NCBI GenBank assembly: GCA_017934275.1
Contig: JAGBJT010000050.1
Location: 1 to 47,897 of the forward strand
Direction: 5' to 3'
Length of the DNA stretch: 47,897 bases
Source of the DNA: Cardiobacteriaceae bacterium
GTDB lineage: Bacteria > Pseudomonadota > Gammaproteobacteria > Cardiobacteriales > Cardiobacteriaceae
Shown: piece by piece, positions 1 to 9,777 of the stretch
Layout of the letters: each line of letters begins with the position of its first letter
Numbering within the stretch: the stretch's first letter is position 1
Position numbers and translations under genes: made by a program
The notes under the pieces: generated by a model
The model's database searches: none
The model's input: the letters and a program-made list of their open reading frames with translations, nothing else
What the model was told of the DNA's origin: nothing

Positions 1-6
1 AAAAAA

Positions 7-2150
7 ATGGCTAAAGAACGAACGAAAGAACGAACGAACGAACGAACGAAATTATACACGATAATCAACCTTTAAGCGATTTAACGCAAGAGAAAATCGC
101 AGGGCTTAAAACTCTATTTCCTGAAATATTTTGCGAAGACAAAATCGATTTTGACAAACTCAAACTTATTCTTGGGCAAGACAATTTTGCCGATAAAAAC
201 GAACGCTATTCATTAAACTGGGCTGGAAAAAGTAACGCTTATCGTGTTTTGCAAGAACCAACCTTCAACACTCTAATTCCCTGCCGTGAAGAAAGTCTTG
301 ATTTTGACGGCACTCACAATCTTTTTATTGAAGCGGAAAATTTAGAAGCGCTTAAAATTTTGCAGAAGTCATACGCTGGAAGTGTAAAAATGATTTACAT
401 TGACCCACCGTATAACACTGGCAATGATAGTTTTATTTATCCTGATAAATTTGCTGAGACGCGTGAACAATACGCGCGGCGTGTGGGAGATAAGGACGCT
501 GACGGTTATCTCAAACAAGATGGCGTTTTTCAGGGAGCATTTCGTAAAAACGCCAAAGACAATGGACATTTTCATTCTAACTGGCTGAATATGATGTTGC
601 CACGCTTGCACTTGGCTAAAACTTTGTTGGCTGATGACGGCGTGATTTTTATCTCGATTGACGACAACGAACAAGCACAACTGAAATTACTTTGCGATGA
701 AGTGTTTGGGGAAGAGAATTTTGTTTCATCAATGATTTGGAAAAACAAAAGCGGCGGAGCAAGTGATGTAAAAGGAGTTGCTTGCGATACAGAAATAGTT
801 TTGTCTTACACAAAAAACAATGATTTTCTTAACTTAAACAAAGATAAGGAATTAGAAGTTACCACTCAATATAATCATGTTGATGAAAATGGAAAACGGT
901 ATTCTTTGGATAGATTAGATAAACAAAGTTTAGGTTATCAAGAAAGTTTAGATTTTCCTATTATAGGAACAGACGGTAAAACTTATGTTGTGGAACATAA
1001 AAATCCTGCTGTAAAAGTTGCTCGTTGGCGTTGGGGTAAAAATACTGTTAAAGAAAGATATAACGAATTAGTATTCAAATATCCTTATGTATATACCAAA
1101 AATTATGAAAAAGAAGATGGTGGAACTCCAAGAAATTTATTAGTAGATGAGAGATTTGGAAGAACAAGAACAGGAAAAACTGAAATGTCGAAACTATTCG
1201 ATAATATTGCATATTTTAGTTTTCCAAAACCAACAAAACTTATTTCATATCTTTCATCTATTTCAACCGATAAAAATTCCCTAATCCTTGACTTCTTTTC
1301 AGGCAGCGGTACGACTGCTCACGCTGTAATGCAGTTAAATGCCGAAGACGGTGGTAATCGCCGATATATTTGCGTGCAAATGCCTGAAATATGTGAAGAA
1401 AATAGTGAAGCGACAAAGGCAGGTTTTGCCACTATTGCCGATATAGCCAAAGAACGCATTCGTCGTGCTGGGGCAAAAATTCAAAGCGAAAATCCTGATA
1501 AAAATATCGATACAGGTTTTAAAGTATTTAAGTTAGCGGAAAGCAACTTTAAGCAGTGGCAAGGCAAGCTGAAAAATATTCGTCATTCTGACCCTGAGCG
1601 TAGCGAATGGGAAGAATCTCAATTTTTCAACGAAACAGATTCTTCGCCGCAGGCAACGAATGGCGGTGCGGTTACGGCAACGGCACTCATTAAACAAGGA
1701 GATTGCCACGACTTGACTGCGTCAAGTCTCGCAATGACGGATAGTGGTAGCATTCCTGCCCACCAAACGGCTGATAATGTTGAAACGGTGGGCAAGAATG
1801 CCCACCCTACACAAGCCGATTTACTTTCGGCGTTAGAAAATCATACCGATACGCTGTTATCCGACAATACCGAAAATATTTTTTATGAATTACTGTTGCG
1901 TTTTGGCTTGCGTCCTACGGCGGAAATTGTGCAAGACAACGGCGTGTATTGCGTAAAAGATAAAGGTGCGTGTTATGTGTTTGTCATTCAAGCACAAAAC
2001 GCCGATGAAGTCTTTTTTGAAAATATATTGCAAAAATATCAACCGCTAAAAGTAATTGTGTTAGAAAAAGTATTCAACGGCAAAGACGATGTCAAGAAAA
2101 ATACCGCCCTGCAAATAAAAGATGCCAAAGCAATGTTTGTTTGTGTGTGA
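7..2150 (+). CDS. mod: Type III restriction-modification DNA methyltransferase Mod, phase-variable, out of frame here
   Basis: Adenine methyltransferase of the beta class: the catalytic DPPYNTG motif (about 405-425) precedes the SAM-binding motif DFFSGSGTTAHA (about 1290-1325), with the variable target-recognition region between them. The N-terminal part (about 50-248, frame of GAAATTATACAC onward) is clearly Mod-like and in frame with the rest, so the internal TTG at 249 is not the natural start. The natural ATG at 7 is separated from this frame by the CGAA tract, so full-length Mod is OFF in this sequence. Mod sets the specificity of the complex with Res (next gene) and can methylate alone. 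The C-terminal region contains an in-frame repeat insertion (see 1579-1810). The promoter lies before the window. Family assignment is firm; the target site cannot be read from sequence. Confidence 0.93.
16..51 (+). repeat. Tetranucleotide GAAC/CGAA repeat tract in mod (phase-variation tract)
   Basis: GAAC occurs as two units, one GAAA variant, then five GAAC units, followed by GAAA. It lies just after the ATG at 7-9. The reading frame opened by that ATG runs into TAA at 73-75, while the frame that encodes the Mod N-terminus has no ATG before its upstream stop at 12-14. Gaining one 4-bp unit or losing two would place the ATG in frame. This is the classic layout of phase-variable type III mod genes. 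Confidence 0.85.
1579..1810 (+). repeat. In-frame insertion of dispersed repeats inside mod
   Basis: This stretch of the mod C-terminus begins with CGTCATTCTGA, contains ATTGCCACGACTTGACTGCG and GCAATGACGGA, and ends with GGTGGGCAAGAATGCCCACC (1787-1806). The same GGTGGGCAAGAATGCCCACC block is at 2330-2349 and CGTCATTCTGA again at 2195-2205, both outside genes. The translation is low in hydrophobic order and rich in S, E, T and D, and the frame stays open on both sides. I infer that intergenic-type palindromic repeats have been absorbed into the coding region without breaking it. Confidence 0.7.
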
Positions 2151-2167
2151 TGAAAAGTTGTAGTGCT

Positions 2168-2399
2168 TTCAGGCTGCCTGAAAACTATTTATTTCGTCAT
2201 TCTGAGCGAGGCTAAAAATCTCAATCTTTCAACGAAAAAGTTTTTTCACCTACTTCGTAGGTTCAGAATGACGGTAATATTTTCAGGCAGCCTGAAAGTA
2301 TATAAACAATCAAAGCCTAACGGCTTTGCGGTGGGCAAGAATGCCCACCCTACGACTTCGTAGGTTCAGAATGACGGTAATGTAAAACAAGGACAAAAA
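2168..2399. repeat. mod-res spacer made of uptake sequences and palindromic repeats
   Basis: The spacer has no gene. It contains TTCAGGCTGCCTGAA (2168-2182) and TTCAGGCAGCCTGAA (2282-2296), an inverted pair CGTCATTCTGA (2195-2205) / TCAGAATGACG (about 2263-2273), the repeat ACTTCGTAGGTTCAGAATGA at about 2253 and again at about 2354, and GGTGGGCAAGAATGCCCACC at 2330. A hairpin across 2195-2273 could affect read-through from mod to res. Confidence 0.75.
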
Positions 2400-4961
2400 A
2401 TGCAATTTCAATTTGAAGAATTAGATTATCAAAGCAATGCCGTGTCATCGGTGGTGGATTTATTTAATGGACAGCCCGAAAACCGTGATGATTTTGCCTT
2501 GCATTCAGGCGGTTTTTTGCCGATTGTGGCTAATCATTTGTCGTTGCCGATGGATGAAATTGGTAAAAATTTACAAGAAATTCAAAAAAGAAATGGCATT
2601 TCTGAACAAAATCAAATTGGTGTACACGGTAAAAATTTCACCATTGAAATGGAAACTGGCACTGGTAAAACTTTTGTATATCTGAAAACTTTATTGGAAC
2701 TCAATAAAAAATACGGTTGGAAAAAGTTTGTGATTGTCGTGCCGTCTGTTGCCATTCGTGAAGGCGTGTTGCAAACGCTGAATGCCACACAGGCATATTT
2801 TTTCGCTTATTACAATCAGAATATGCAATATACGGTGTATGACGGTCAAAAACTCAACGCTTTGAAAAATTTCGCGATTGCGACTGATATACAAATTTTA
2901 ATTTTGAATATTCAAGCGTTTAATAAAGATAGCAATATTATCAATACCGTGAATGAAAGCGGTGTCAAACCGATTGATTATATTAGTAAAACCAATCCGA
3001 TTGTGATTATTGACGAACCACAAAATATGGAAACCGATAACGCAATTAATGCCATAGGCAGCCTGAATGGTTTATTTCATATCCGTTATTCGGCAACGCA
3101 TAAAAATTTATATCATCAAGTGTATTCTTTAAATGCGGTTGATGCGTATCGTGAAAAATTAGTCAAACAAATTGAAGTTGCGTCCGTTTTAAGCGAAAAC
3201 GAAATTAACGGTGCGTATTTGAAATTACTCAAAATTACGCCAAAGAAAAAATCGATTGAAGCCGAAATCAGTTTGATTAAAAACGGAAAAATTGAAAATG
3301 TGAAAGTTACATCAGGCGATGATTTATTTGAGAAGTCTGGCAGAAATAGTAGTTATCAAAACGGTTTTATTATCAACGCGATTAACGCTGAAAATAATCA
3401 AATTGAACTTTCTTGCGGGCAAATACTTTCAGGCAGCCTGAATACTTTGCAAGACACAATTATGAAAAAACAAATGGAAGAAACGATTAAAGAACATTTG
3501 CACAAAGAGAAAAAACTCAAACCGTTGGGAATTAAAGTTTTATCGCTGTTTTTTATTGATAAAGTGGCGAATTACCGTGAAGACGGTAAGTTTTATCAAT
3601 GGTTTGAAGAAATTTATAAAAAATATTGTCCTGAAATTACGGACGATGAATTAGCACAAATTCACGGCGGTTATTTTTCGCAGGATAAATCAGGCAGCCT
3701 GAAAGATACCAAAGGCAATACGCAAGCGGATAACGACGCGTATCAACTGATTATGAAAGATAAAGAACGGCTGTTGTCGTTGGATAATCCTTTGCGGTTT
3801 ATTTTTTCGCATTCGGCGTTAAAAGAGGGCTGGGATAATCCAAATGTATTTCAAATCTGCACCTTGAACGAAACCAATTCCGTCATCAAAAAACGCCAAG
3901 AAATTGGACGCGGTTTGCGTCTACCTGTAAATCAAAAGGGCGAACGCATTCGCAATGATGAAATCAATGTTTTAACTATTATTCCCAATGAAAGTTATCT
4001 TGATTTCGCAATGAATTTACAAACAGAATACGAAGAAGACGGTATTCAATTTTTATACAAAAATATCGCCGATAAACGCAAAAAAGCAGTGTGTAAATAT
4101 CGTAAAGATTTTGCTTTATCTGATAAATTTCAAGAAATTTGGCAAGCAATAAATCAACAAGTTTCTTATCGTGTAAATTTTAATAGCCAAGAATTGATTG
4201 ATAAAACGACAAAAGGATTGCAAGATTTAAATATTCCTGCCACAAAAATTACCGTAAGCCGTGCTGAAATTGACCAAACCATAACCTATGGCATACAAGC
4301 AAAACTTAAATCAGTTCGTAGTGAAGTGGTTGATAATATTGATATTTTGCCTGATATTATTAGCGAAATTCAAAAGAAAACCGATTTAACTCGGCAAAGC
4401 ATTTTCGCGATTTTGCAAAAATCAGGAAAAATTAGCGAAATTTGGAAAAATCCACAGATTTTTATCGATGAAGTGAGTAAAAAAATCAATCGTGTTTTAG
4501 CGGATTTAATGTTAAAAGGCATTCAATACCGCCAACTCAATCACAATTATGAAATGAGTTTATTTAAAGATTTTGAATGTTTTCAAAACAATTTTACATT
4601 TTATGTACAGAATCAAGATAAAACTATTTACGAAGAATTTATCCCTTTGGATTCGCAAGTGGAAAATCAATTTGCCCAAAATTGCGAAAGTTTGGAAGAT
4701 ATTTTGTTTTATTTCAAATTGCCAAAATGGTTCAAAATTCCTACACCGATTGGCAATTACAATCCAGATTGGGCGATTGTGCGAAACAATCAAACCCACG
4801 CCTATTTTATCGCCGAAACCAAAGGCAACACCGATGAAACACAACTGCGTGATATGGAAAAAATGAAAATTAAATACGCCAAAAGATGCTTTGAAAAAAT
4901 CAACAACAACGGCGTGATTTACGCGGCAGTGAAAAATACACAGGAAATGTTGGAGAAATAA
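2400..4961 (+). CDS. res: Type III restriction enzyme, helicase/endonuclease subunit Res
   Basis: 853 residues. A DEAD/DEAH-like superfamily 2 helicase: Walker A is in METGTGKTFVYLK (about residues 82-94), the Walker B box is IIDEPQNME in place of DEAD, and helicase motif VI is in RRxE-like KRQEIGRGLRLP (about 500). The C-terminus has a PD-(D/E)xK nuclease core: NPDWAI followed by FIAETKG (about 785-810). It translocates or diffuses on DNA and cuts near paired recognition sites when complexed with Mod. The start is ATG 2400 preceded by AAGGA. The reading frame is intact, so restriction could resume when mod is switched on. Three uptake sequences sit inside the frame. Confidence 0.93.
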   Translation: MQFQFEELDYQSNAVSSVVDLFNGQPENRDDFALHSGGFLPIVANHLSLPMDEIGKNLQEIQKRNGISEQNQIGVHGKNFTIEMETGTGKTFVYLKTLLELNKKYGWKKFVIVVPSVAIREGVLQTLNATQAYFFAYYNQNMQYTVYDGQKLNALKNFAIATDIQILILNIQAFNKDSNIINTVNESGVKPIDYISKTNPIVIIDEPQNMETDNAINAIGSLNGLFHIRYSATHKNLYHQVYSLNAVDAYREKLVKQIEVASVLSENEINGAYLKLLKITPKKKSIEAEISLIKNGKIENVKVTSGDDLFEKSGRNSSYQNGFIINAINAENNQIELSCGQILSGSLNTLQDTIMKKQMEETIKEHLHKEKKLKPLGIKVLSLFFIDKVANYREDGKFYQWFEEIYKKYCPEITDDELAQIHGGYFSQDKSGSLKDTKGNTQADNDAYQLIMKDKERLLSLDNPLRFIFSHSALKEGWDNPNVFQICTLNETNSVIKKRQEIGRGLRLPVNQKGERIRNDEINVLTIIPNESYLDFAMNLQTEYEEDGIQFLYKNIADKRKKAVCKYRKDFALSDKFQEIWQAINQQVSYRVNFNSQELIDKTTKGLQDLNIPATKITVSRAEIDQTITYGIQAKLKSVRSEVVDNIDILPDIISEIQKKTDLTRQSIFAILQKSGKISEIWKNPQIFIDEVSKKINRVLADLMLKGIQYRQLNHNYEMSLFKDFECFQNNFTFYVQNQDKTIYEEFIPLDSQVENQFAQNCESLEDILFYFKLPKWFKIPTPIGNYNPDWAIVRNNQTHAYFIAETKGNTDETQLRDMEKMKIKYAKRCFEKINNNGVIYAAVKNTQEMLEK

Positions 4962-4998
4962 GTTTCAGGAGGCAGCCTGAAATGATTAAAGGTGTGTT

Positions 4999-6186
4999 AT
5001 GGCAAAACAATATTTATTAAAAAACAAAGATAAAATTGTTTTACAATTTTCAATCGATTATAAAACCCAAGTTTTTGAAAGCTTGGTGAGCCGTGTTGCC
5101 TATATTCAAAATGTAGAATTAGTGAATAAAGATTTATTGCCTTATAATTTAAATTATCAAAATAATTTATCAAGCAATTTGGAACAATGGATAAATAAAA
5201 GAAAAGTGCCTAAAAACCGAGAGTTTGTGCATAAAATTTTATCCACATTACAAATTCAAGACCATAATAATTTTATGGCTTATATTGATATTTCTTTGGG
5301 ACTTTCCTTAAATGATACATACTGGATTATTCCGTTAGATAGTGATTATAAATGGCAAGATTATAATTTATATGATAATTCTTTTAACGAAACTTTGGCA
5401 TTAGTTGCTTTTACTGGATATTCTACAAAAATCAAAGGATTAATTACAAGTCCTGAATTTACTACTAACGGAATGTTAAAAAAATGTTGGCATAGAAATA
5501 TAGATACAGGCAAAATTGAGTTAATTAAAGGACAAACCGAAATTAACGGTATGATAATTGGTAAAGAAGCATATAGTGAATATTATGCTTGTCAAATTGC
5601 TAAAATATTAGGATTAAATTCCGTTCATTATGAGTTAAAAAAATTTCATAATCAAATTGTGAGTTGTTGTGATATTTTTACTAATCAAGAACAAGGATAT
5701 ATACCGATTGCGTATTGTTTAGATGAAAAAATCAATTATAACGATAATACAGAACTCTTTCCTGCCATTATAAAAATTTATGGCAGAGAAAATTGGCAAG
5801 ATTTATTATTATTTGACGCAATTATTTGCAATACCGATAGGCATTTAGGCAATTTTGGTTTGCTTATCAATAACGACAATAAACAAATTATTCAACCAGC
5901 CCCTATATTTGATAATGGTTCATCAATATTTAATTTTATTCACAATCAAGATATAAATCATATTGATGAATTAGTTGGGGAAAGATTAAGTTGGTTTCAA
6001 TTATCATTTGACGAACAAGCACAATTTGCCGTGCAGAAAAGACATATTAACGCATTGTTAAAATTAGAAAATTTTCAATTTAAACGGCATGAAAAATATA
6101 ATATTGAAGAAACCTTGCTTAAAGCAATAGAACAATTTATTCAAAAACGCAGTCAAAAGATAATAAAAATGTTGGAAAATAAATAA
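4999..6186 (+). CDS. HipA-like (CtkA-like) protein kinase
   Basis: 395 residues with the HipA-fold kinase signature: a nucleotide-loop region ending in TNGMLKKCW (about 155-165), a catalytic loop ICNTDRHLGNFGLL (about 275-290) and the metal-binding PIFDNGSSIF (about 300-310). The N-terminal 130 residues are not the HipA HTH-linked domain of the classic hipBA operon, and no HipB-type HTH gene is adjacent. HipA kinases phosphorylate protein substrates such as GltX; the target here is unknown. It follows res by 37 bases with an uptake sequence in the gap and a good RBS (AAGGTGTGTT). Its place between res and other defence genes suggests a defence or regulatory role, which is inference. Confidence 0.75.
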   Translation: MAKQYLLKNKDKIVLQFSIDYKTQVFESLVSRVAYIQNVELVNKDLLPYNLNYQNNLSSNLEQWINKRKVPKNREFVHKILSTLQIQDHNNFMAYIDISLGLSLNDTYWIIPLDSDYKWQDYNLYDNSFNETLALVAFTGYSTKIKGLITSPEFTTNGMLKKCWHRNIDTGKIELIKGQTEINGMIIGKEAYSEYYACQIAKILGLNSVHYELKKFHNQIVSCCDIFTNQEQGYIPIAYCLDEKINYNDNTELFPAIIKIYGRENWQDLLLFDAIICNTDRHLGNFGLLINNDNKQIIQPAPIFDNGSSIFNFIHNQDINHIDELVGERLSWFQLSFDEQAQFAVQKRHINALLKLENFQFKRHEKYNIEETLLKAIEQFIQKRSQKIIKMLENK

Positions 6187-6302
6187 TTTCAGGTTGCCTG
6201 AAAGCCGTGATAAAATCATGGCGTAACAATCTTCATGCTACGAAGAATGAATTTAATCGTTCAGGCTGCCTGAAAGGTGTTTAATTGAATAGGAGTAAGA
6301 AA

Positions 6303-7268
6303 ATGAGACGCATATTTAAAGCTGATAATCCAAATTTAAGTGTTGCCAAAGAAATTTTGCAACGAGCCAATCAACCATTAAATCCTATGCAGTTTTATCA
6401 ATATGCGGTTGAATTAGGATTAGCCGATAAATTAACTTATTCAGGAAAAACGCCTAATGCCACTTTTGGGGCTTATATTTATATGGATTTAAAAAATAAT
6501 CCAAATACTATTTTTGAAATTGTGCAAATTAAGCCTAAATTGTTAATTAAACTAAAAGAACAAAATATTCAAATAAATCATTCAAATAAATTAGAACAAT
6601 CTATACAGAAAGAAAAATCTCATTTTAATGAAAGAGATTTACACCCATTATTAGTTAATTTTGTATTTAGTAACGAAAATTTTTATGCGTATGCAAAAAC
6701 CATTTTTCATGAAAAAAGTAAAAATTCAAGCAAAGGAACGGATAAATGGTTATATCCTGATATAGTCGGCGTTAATTTTGAATATGATGATTTTGATAAT
6801 GCAGTTAGTCAATTTATTACTCGTTATGATAAATTGCCGATTAAAATTTATTCCTTTGAATTAAAAAAAGAATTAACCGTTGCTAATTTTCGTGAAAGTT
6901 ATTTTCAAGCGGTTAGTAACAGCAGTTGGGCAAATGAAGGTTATTTAGTTGCAGCGGATATTGATACTACTGATGAAGAATTAACTAATTTAATGAAACG
7001 CTCTAATCAATCTTTTGGTATTGGCGTTATTCATCTTAATATTTTAGAACCAACACAAAGTGAAATTTTGCTGTCTGCACAATTCAAACAAAAATTAGAT
7101 TATACGGTAATGAATGAATTATCGGATAAAAATCCTGATTTTAAATCTTTTTTGAAAACCATTCACGATTTTGAACCAAAACAAGAACACCGATATAAAG
7201 GTGAATTTGATAAAGTCTTGAATGAAGAAGAAATGGAAAATTATAAAAAAGAAAAGAAAATAAAATAA
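6303..7268 (+). CDS. HrgA/COG2958-like protein with N-terminal winged HTH
   Basis: 321 residues from ATG 6303, chosen over an upstream TTG because TAGGAGTAAGAAA precedes it. Residues 1-75 look like a HARE-type winged helix (AKEILQRANQPLNPMQFYQYAV... TPNATFGAYIY). The rest matches the COG2958/HrgA group by ERDLHPLLVNFVF, GTDKWLYPDIVGVNF and SFELKKEL, with D and E-x-K spacing resembling a PD-(D/E)xK nuclease fold (PDIVG ... FELKKE). HrgA in Helicobacter pylori replaces or accompanies restriction genes. The precise activity is unknown; a restriction-associated nuclease is plausible. Uptake-like sequences lie on both sides (6191, 6263, 7274). Confidence 0.7.
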   Translation: MRRIFKADNPNLSVAKEILQRANQPLNPMQFYQYAVELGLADKLTYSGKTPNATFGAYIYMDLKNNPNTIFEIVQIKPKLLIKLKEQNIQINHSNKLEQSIQKEKSHFNERDLHPLLVNFVFSNENFYAYAKTIFHEKSKNSSKGTDKWLYPDIVGVNFEYDDFDNAVSQFITRYDKLPIKIYSFELKKELTVANFRESYFQAVSNSSWANEGYLVAADIDTTDEELTNLMKRSNQSFGIGVIHLNILEPTQSEILLSAQFKQKLDYTVMNELSDKNPDFKSFLKTIHDFEPKQEHRYKGEFDKVLNEEEMENYKKEKKIK

Positions 7269-7305
7269 TTTTCAGGTAGCCTGAAAACTGGTTAAGGAGT
7301 AAGTT

Positions 7306-9734
7306 ATGACAACGCAGTTAAATAATGTTACAGGTATTAAGTTGCAAGGAAACAATTTTAATACTGAAACACAATTACAATTATTTGTTAAATCTGATAA
7401 CAATAATTTAACTCCTGATACATTATCAAGAGCAAGTCTTATTTATGGCAAAAATGGTTCTGGTAAAAGTACTATTGCCACTGCTTTTAATAAAATTAAA
7501 GGAAATGATATTCAAGATATTGTTACGGCAGAACTTATTGATACAGGTAACAATGTTATTTCATTAAATGATGATGATAAAAATAATATTTTTGTATTTG
7601 ATGAAACATATATTTTAAATCAAATCCGTATAGAAGAAGACGGATTAGATACTATTGTTATGTTAGGAGATATGGTTGATATTGAAAAGAAATTAGATGA
7701 TGAAGAAGAAAAAAGAAAAAATTAGTAACAGAAAAAGAAGAACAAGAAAAAAAATGTAATGATTTGAATGATGATAAAAATAAAAATTCACCAAATTATT
7801 GGTTAAAGAAATTGACAGACAACCTAAAAGGTCAAGATGATAAAGGTAATAAAAATTGGGCAGAAAGAGATTTCCAAATCAAACAAAATGCAGGTGAAAA
7901 TCCACGCAGAGCAACTTCTGTTAGTGATGATAAGTATCAAGATTTTATAAATTTAAATCCACAAAAATCACGAGATGATTTGATTACAGAATTTAACAAA
8001 TTATTAAACGAATTAAAAACTAGTCAAAGTGGTGCAAAAGAGATTTCTATCAAAGTGCCAACAAATTTTACATTTACATTTGATGAAAATGAATGTAAAA
8101 ATTTATTATCAAAAAAAATTGAACAGCCTAATCTTTCGGAAAGAGAGAAGTTTTTGCTTTCTATTATGAAAGAAAAACAAGAACAACATTTACATGAGAT
8201 TAAAAATTTCTTTGCAAAAAACGAAAATGACAAATGTCCATTTTGTACGCAAGTAGTTTCATCTGCTCACAAACAAGAATTATTTGCAAGTATAGAAAAA
8301 ATATTAAGCAAAGCCAGTGAAGAACATAAACAAGAATTACAAACATATAAAATAGAAGAAATTACAATAAATTTTGATGATTTTGCTGTTTTAGATGAAA
8401 CAGTTATAAAAGAATGTTGCACGGTATTAACACAATTTAATGATTGTGTAAAAATGATAAATAATAAAATTGATGAGAAATTGGGAAATGTTTATCAACC
8501 TGTAATATTAGAATGTATTGATATTCAAAACAAGTTCGACAATCTTATATTAAAACTAAAACAGTTAGAAGAATTAAGAATTGAATATAATAAAAATACT
8601 ACTAATACAAATTCAATTAAAAATCAATTAAACGATATAAATAATAATATTGCTTATTATGATATATACAATGAATATAAAACATTTCAAGAAAAAACAA
8701 CAATAAAAAAACAAGAAGATGATAAATTAGAAAATGATAGAAAAAATTTAAGAGAATGTGAAGAAACCATTAGAAAATTGACAGCAGATAAAAACAAAGT
8801 TGAAATTGCTGTTGAAGAAATAAATCAAGGATTGCGATATATATTCTTTGCGAATAATCGTCTTGAAATTGAATATCGTGATGAAAAATATTGCTTAAAA
8901 TCTATGGGCAATACAGTTAAACCTAATAAAATTTCTACTGGCGAAAGAAATGCGATTGCTATGTGTTATTTCTTTTCTCAAACAATGCAAAACAAAGAGC
9001 AGGGAGATTATAGTAATCCATGTTTATTAGTTATTGATGACCCTGTGTCCAGTTTTGATATGGAAAATCGTATTGGATTATTATCCTTTTTACGCTATAA
9101 ATTAAAACAATACCTTTGCGGTAATGAAAATACAAAAGTAATTGTTATGACACACGATATTCAAACCTGTTTTGATTTGCAAAAAGCATTTGAAGAAGTA
9201 ATAGAATGTTGTAAGACACCTGTTAATCAATATATATTTTCAAGATTAGAATTGACAGATAAAGAAATATCATTTTACCCTAAAAAAAGGCATGAATAAA
9301 CTGAATTGCTTAAAGAAATATATGATTTTGCATTAAATGCTAATCAAGATTTATCTATAACCATAGGAAATACAATGAGAAGAACACTGGAAGCGTATGG
9401 TAGTTTTATTTATAAAAAAGGTATAGAAAAAATATCCACTGATGACAAAATTTTGTCAATTATTCAAGATCGTCAAATTGTTCCATATTTTGAAAATTTT
9501 ATGTATCGTTTGGTACTTCACGGTGAAAGTCATATGGAAGAAAAAGTAAAAGCAATGAATAATAATTTAGATTTCTTTCAATTTATTGATGATAATGAAA
9601 AGCAAAGAACAGCAAAATTTGTTATATGTTTTCTTTATTTTCTTAATGAGCGTCATATTTTTAATCATTTAGGAGAAGATAAAGAAAATCAAATTAAACA
9701 ATGGATAAAAGACATTAAACAAAATACAATATAA
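7306..9734 (+). pseudogene. PrrC/RloC-like AAA ATPase with zinc-hook motif, broken twice
   Basis: Three consecutive open segments form one gene of about 809 codons. Segment 1 (7306-7725) has Walker A YGKNGSGKST and FVFDETYI. One missing A in the A-runs near 7709-7721 shifts the frame; adding one A joins EEEKRK to KLVTEKEEQEKK. Segment 2 (to 9299) has coiled coils around a CPFC motif (8237-8248, zinc-hook-like), signature STGERNAIAM, Walker B LLVIDDPVSSFD and H-loop VIVMTHD. An in-frame TAA at 9297-9299 separates segment 3 (TELLKEIYDF... RRTLEAYGSF... HGESH). This is the AAA_13 family that includes the RM-linked anticodon nucleases PrrC and RloC. I cannot confirm the nuclease triad. It is probably inactive now; reversible A-run slippage would still leave the stop. 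Confidence 0.82.
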
Positions 9735-9777
9735 ACAACTTTCAGGCAGCCTGAAAATATAATAGAAAGGTTTTAAT

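Larger units (their letters stand above)
2168..9755. repeat. Cluster of Kingella/Simonsiella-type DNA uptake sequences
   Basis: Exact AGGCAGCCTGAA, in either orientation, starts at 2168, 2285, 3056, 3431, 3692, 4970, 6260 and 9744. One-base variants are AGGTTGCCTGAA (6191) and AGGTAGCCTGAA (7274); AGGCTGCCTGAA (6263) overlaps the site at 6260. Three copies are inside res, read in frame as G-S-L-N/K. These match the recalled AG-kingDUS and AG-simDUS dialects of Neisseriaceae. No further copies were seen from 12.5 kb to the end, which marks this block as foreign to the rest of the window. Confidence 0.85.

Noticed and set aside
2163-2363. Short open frame between mod and res as a gene
   Set aside because: It is built of repeats and uptake sequences and has no start signal.
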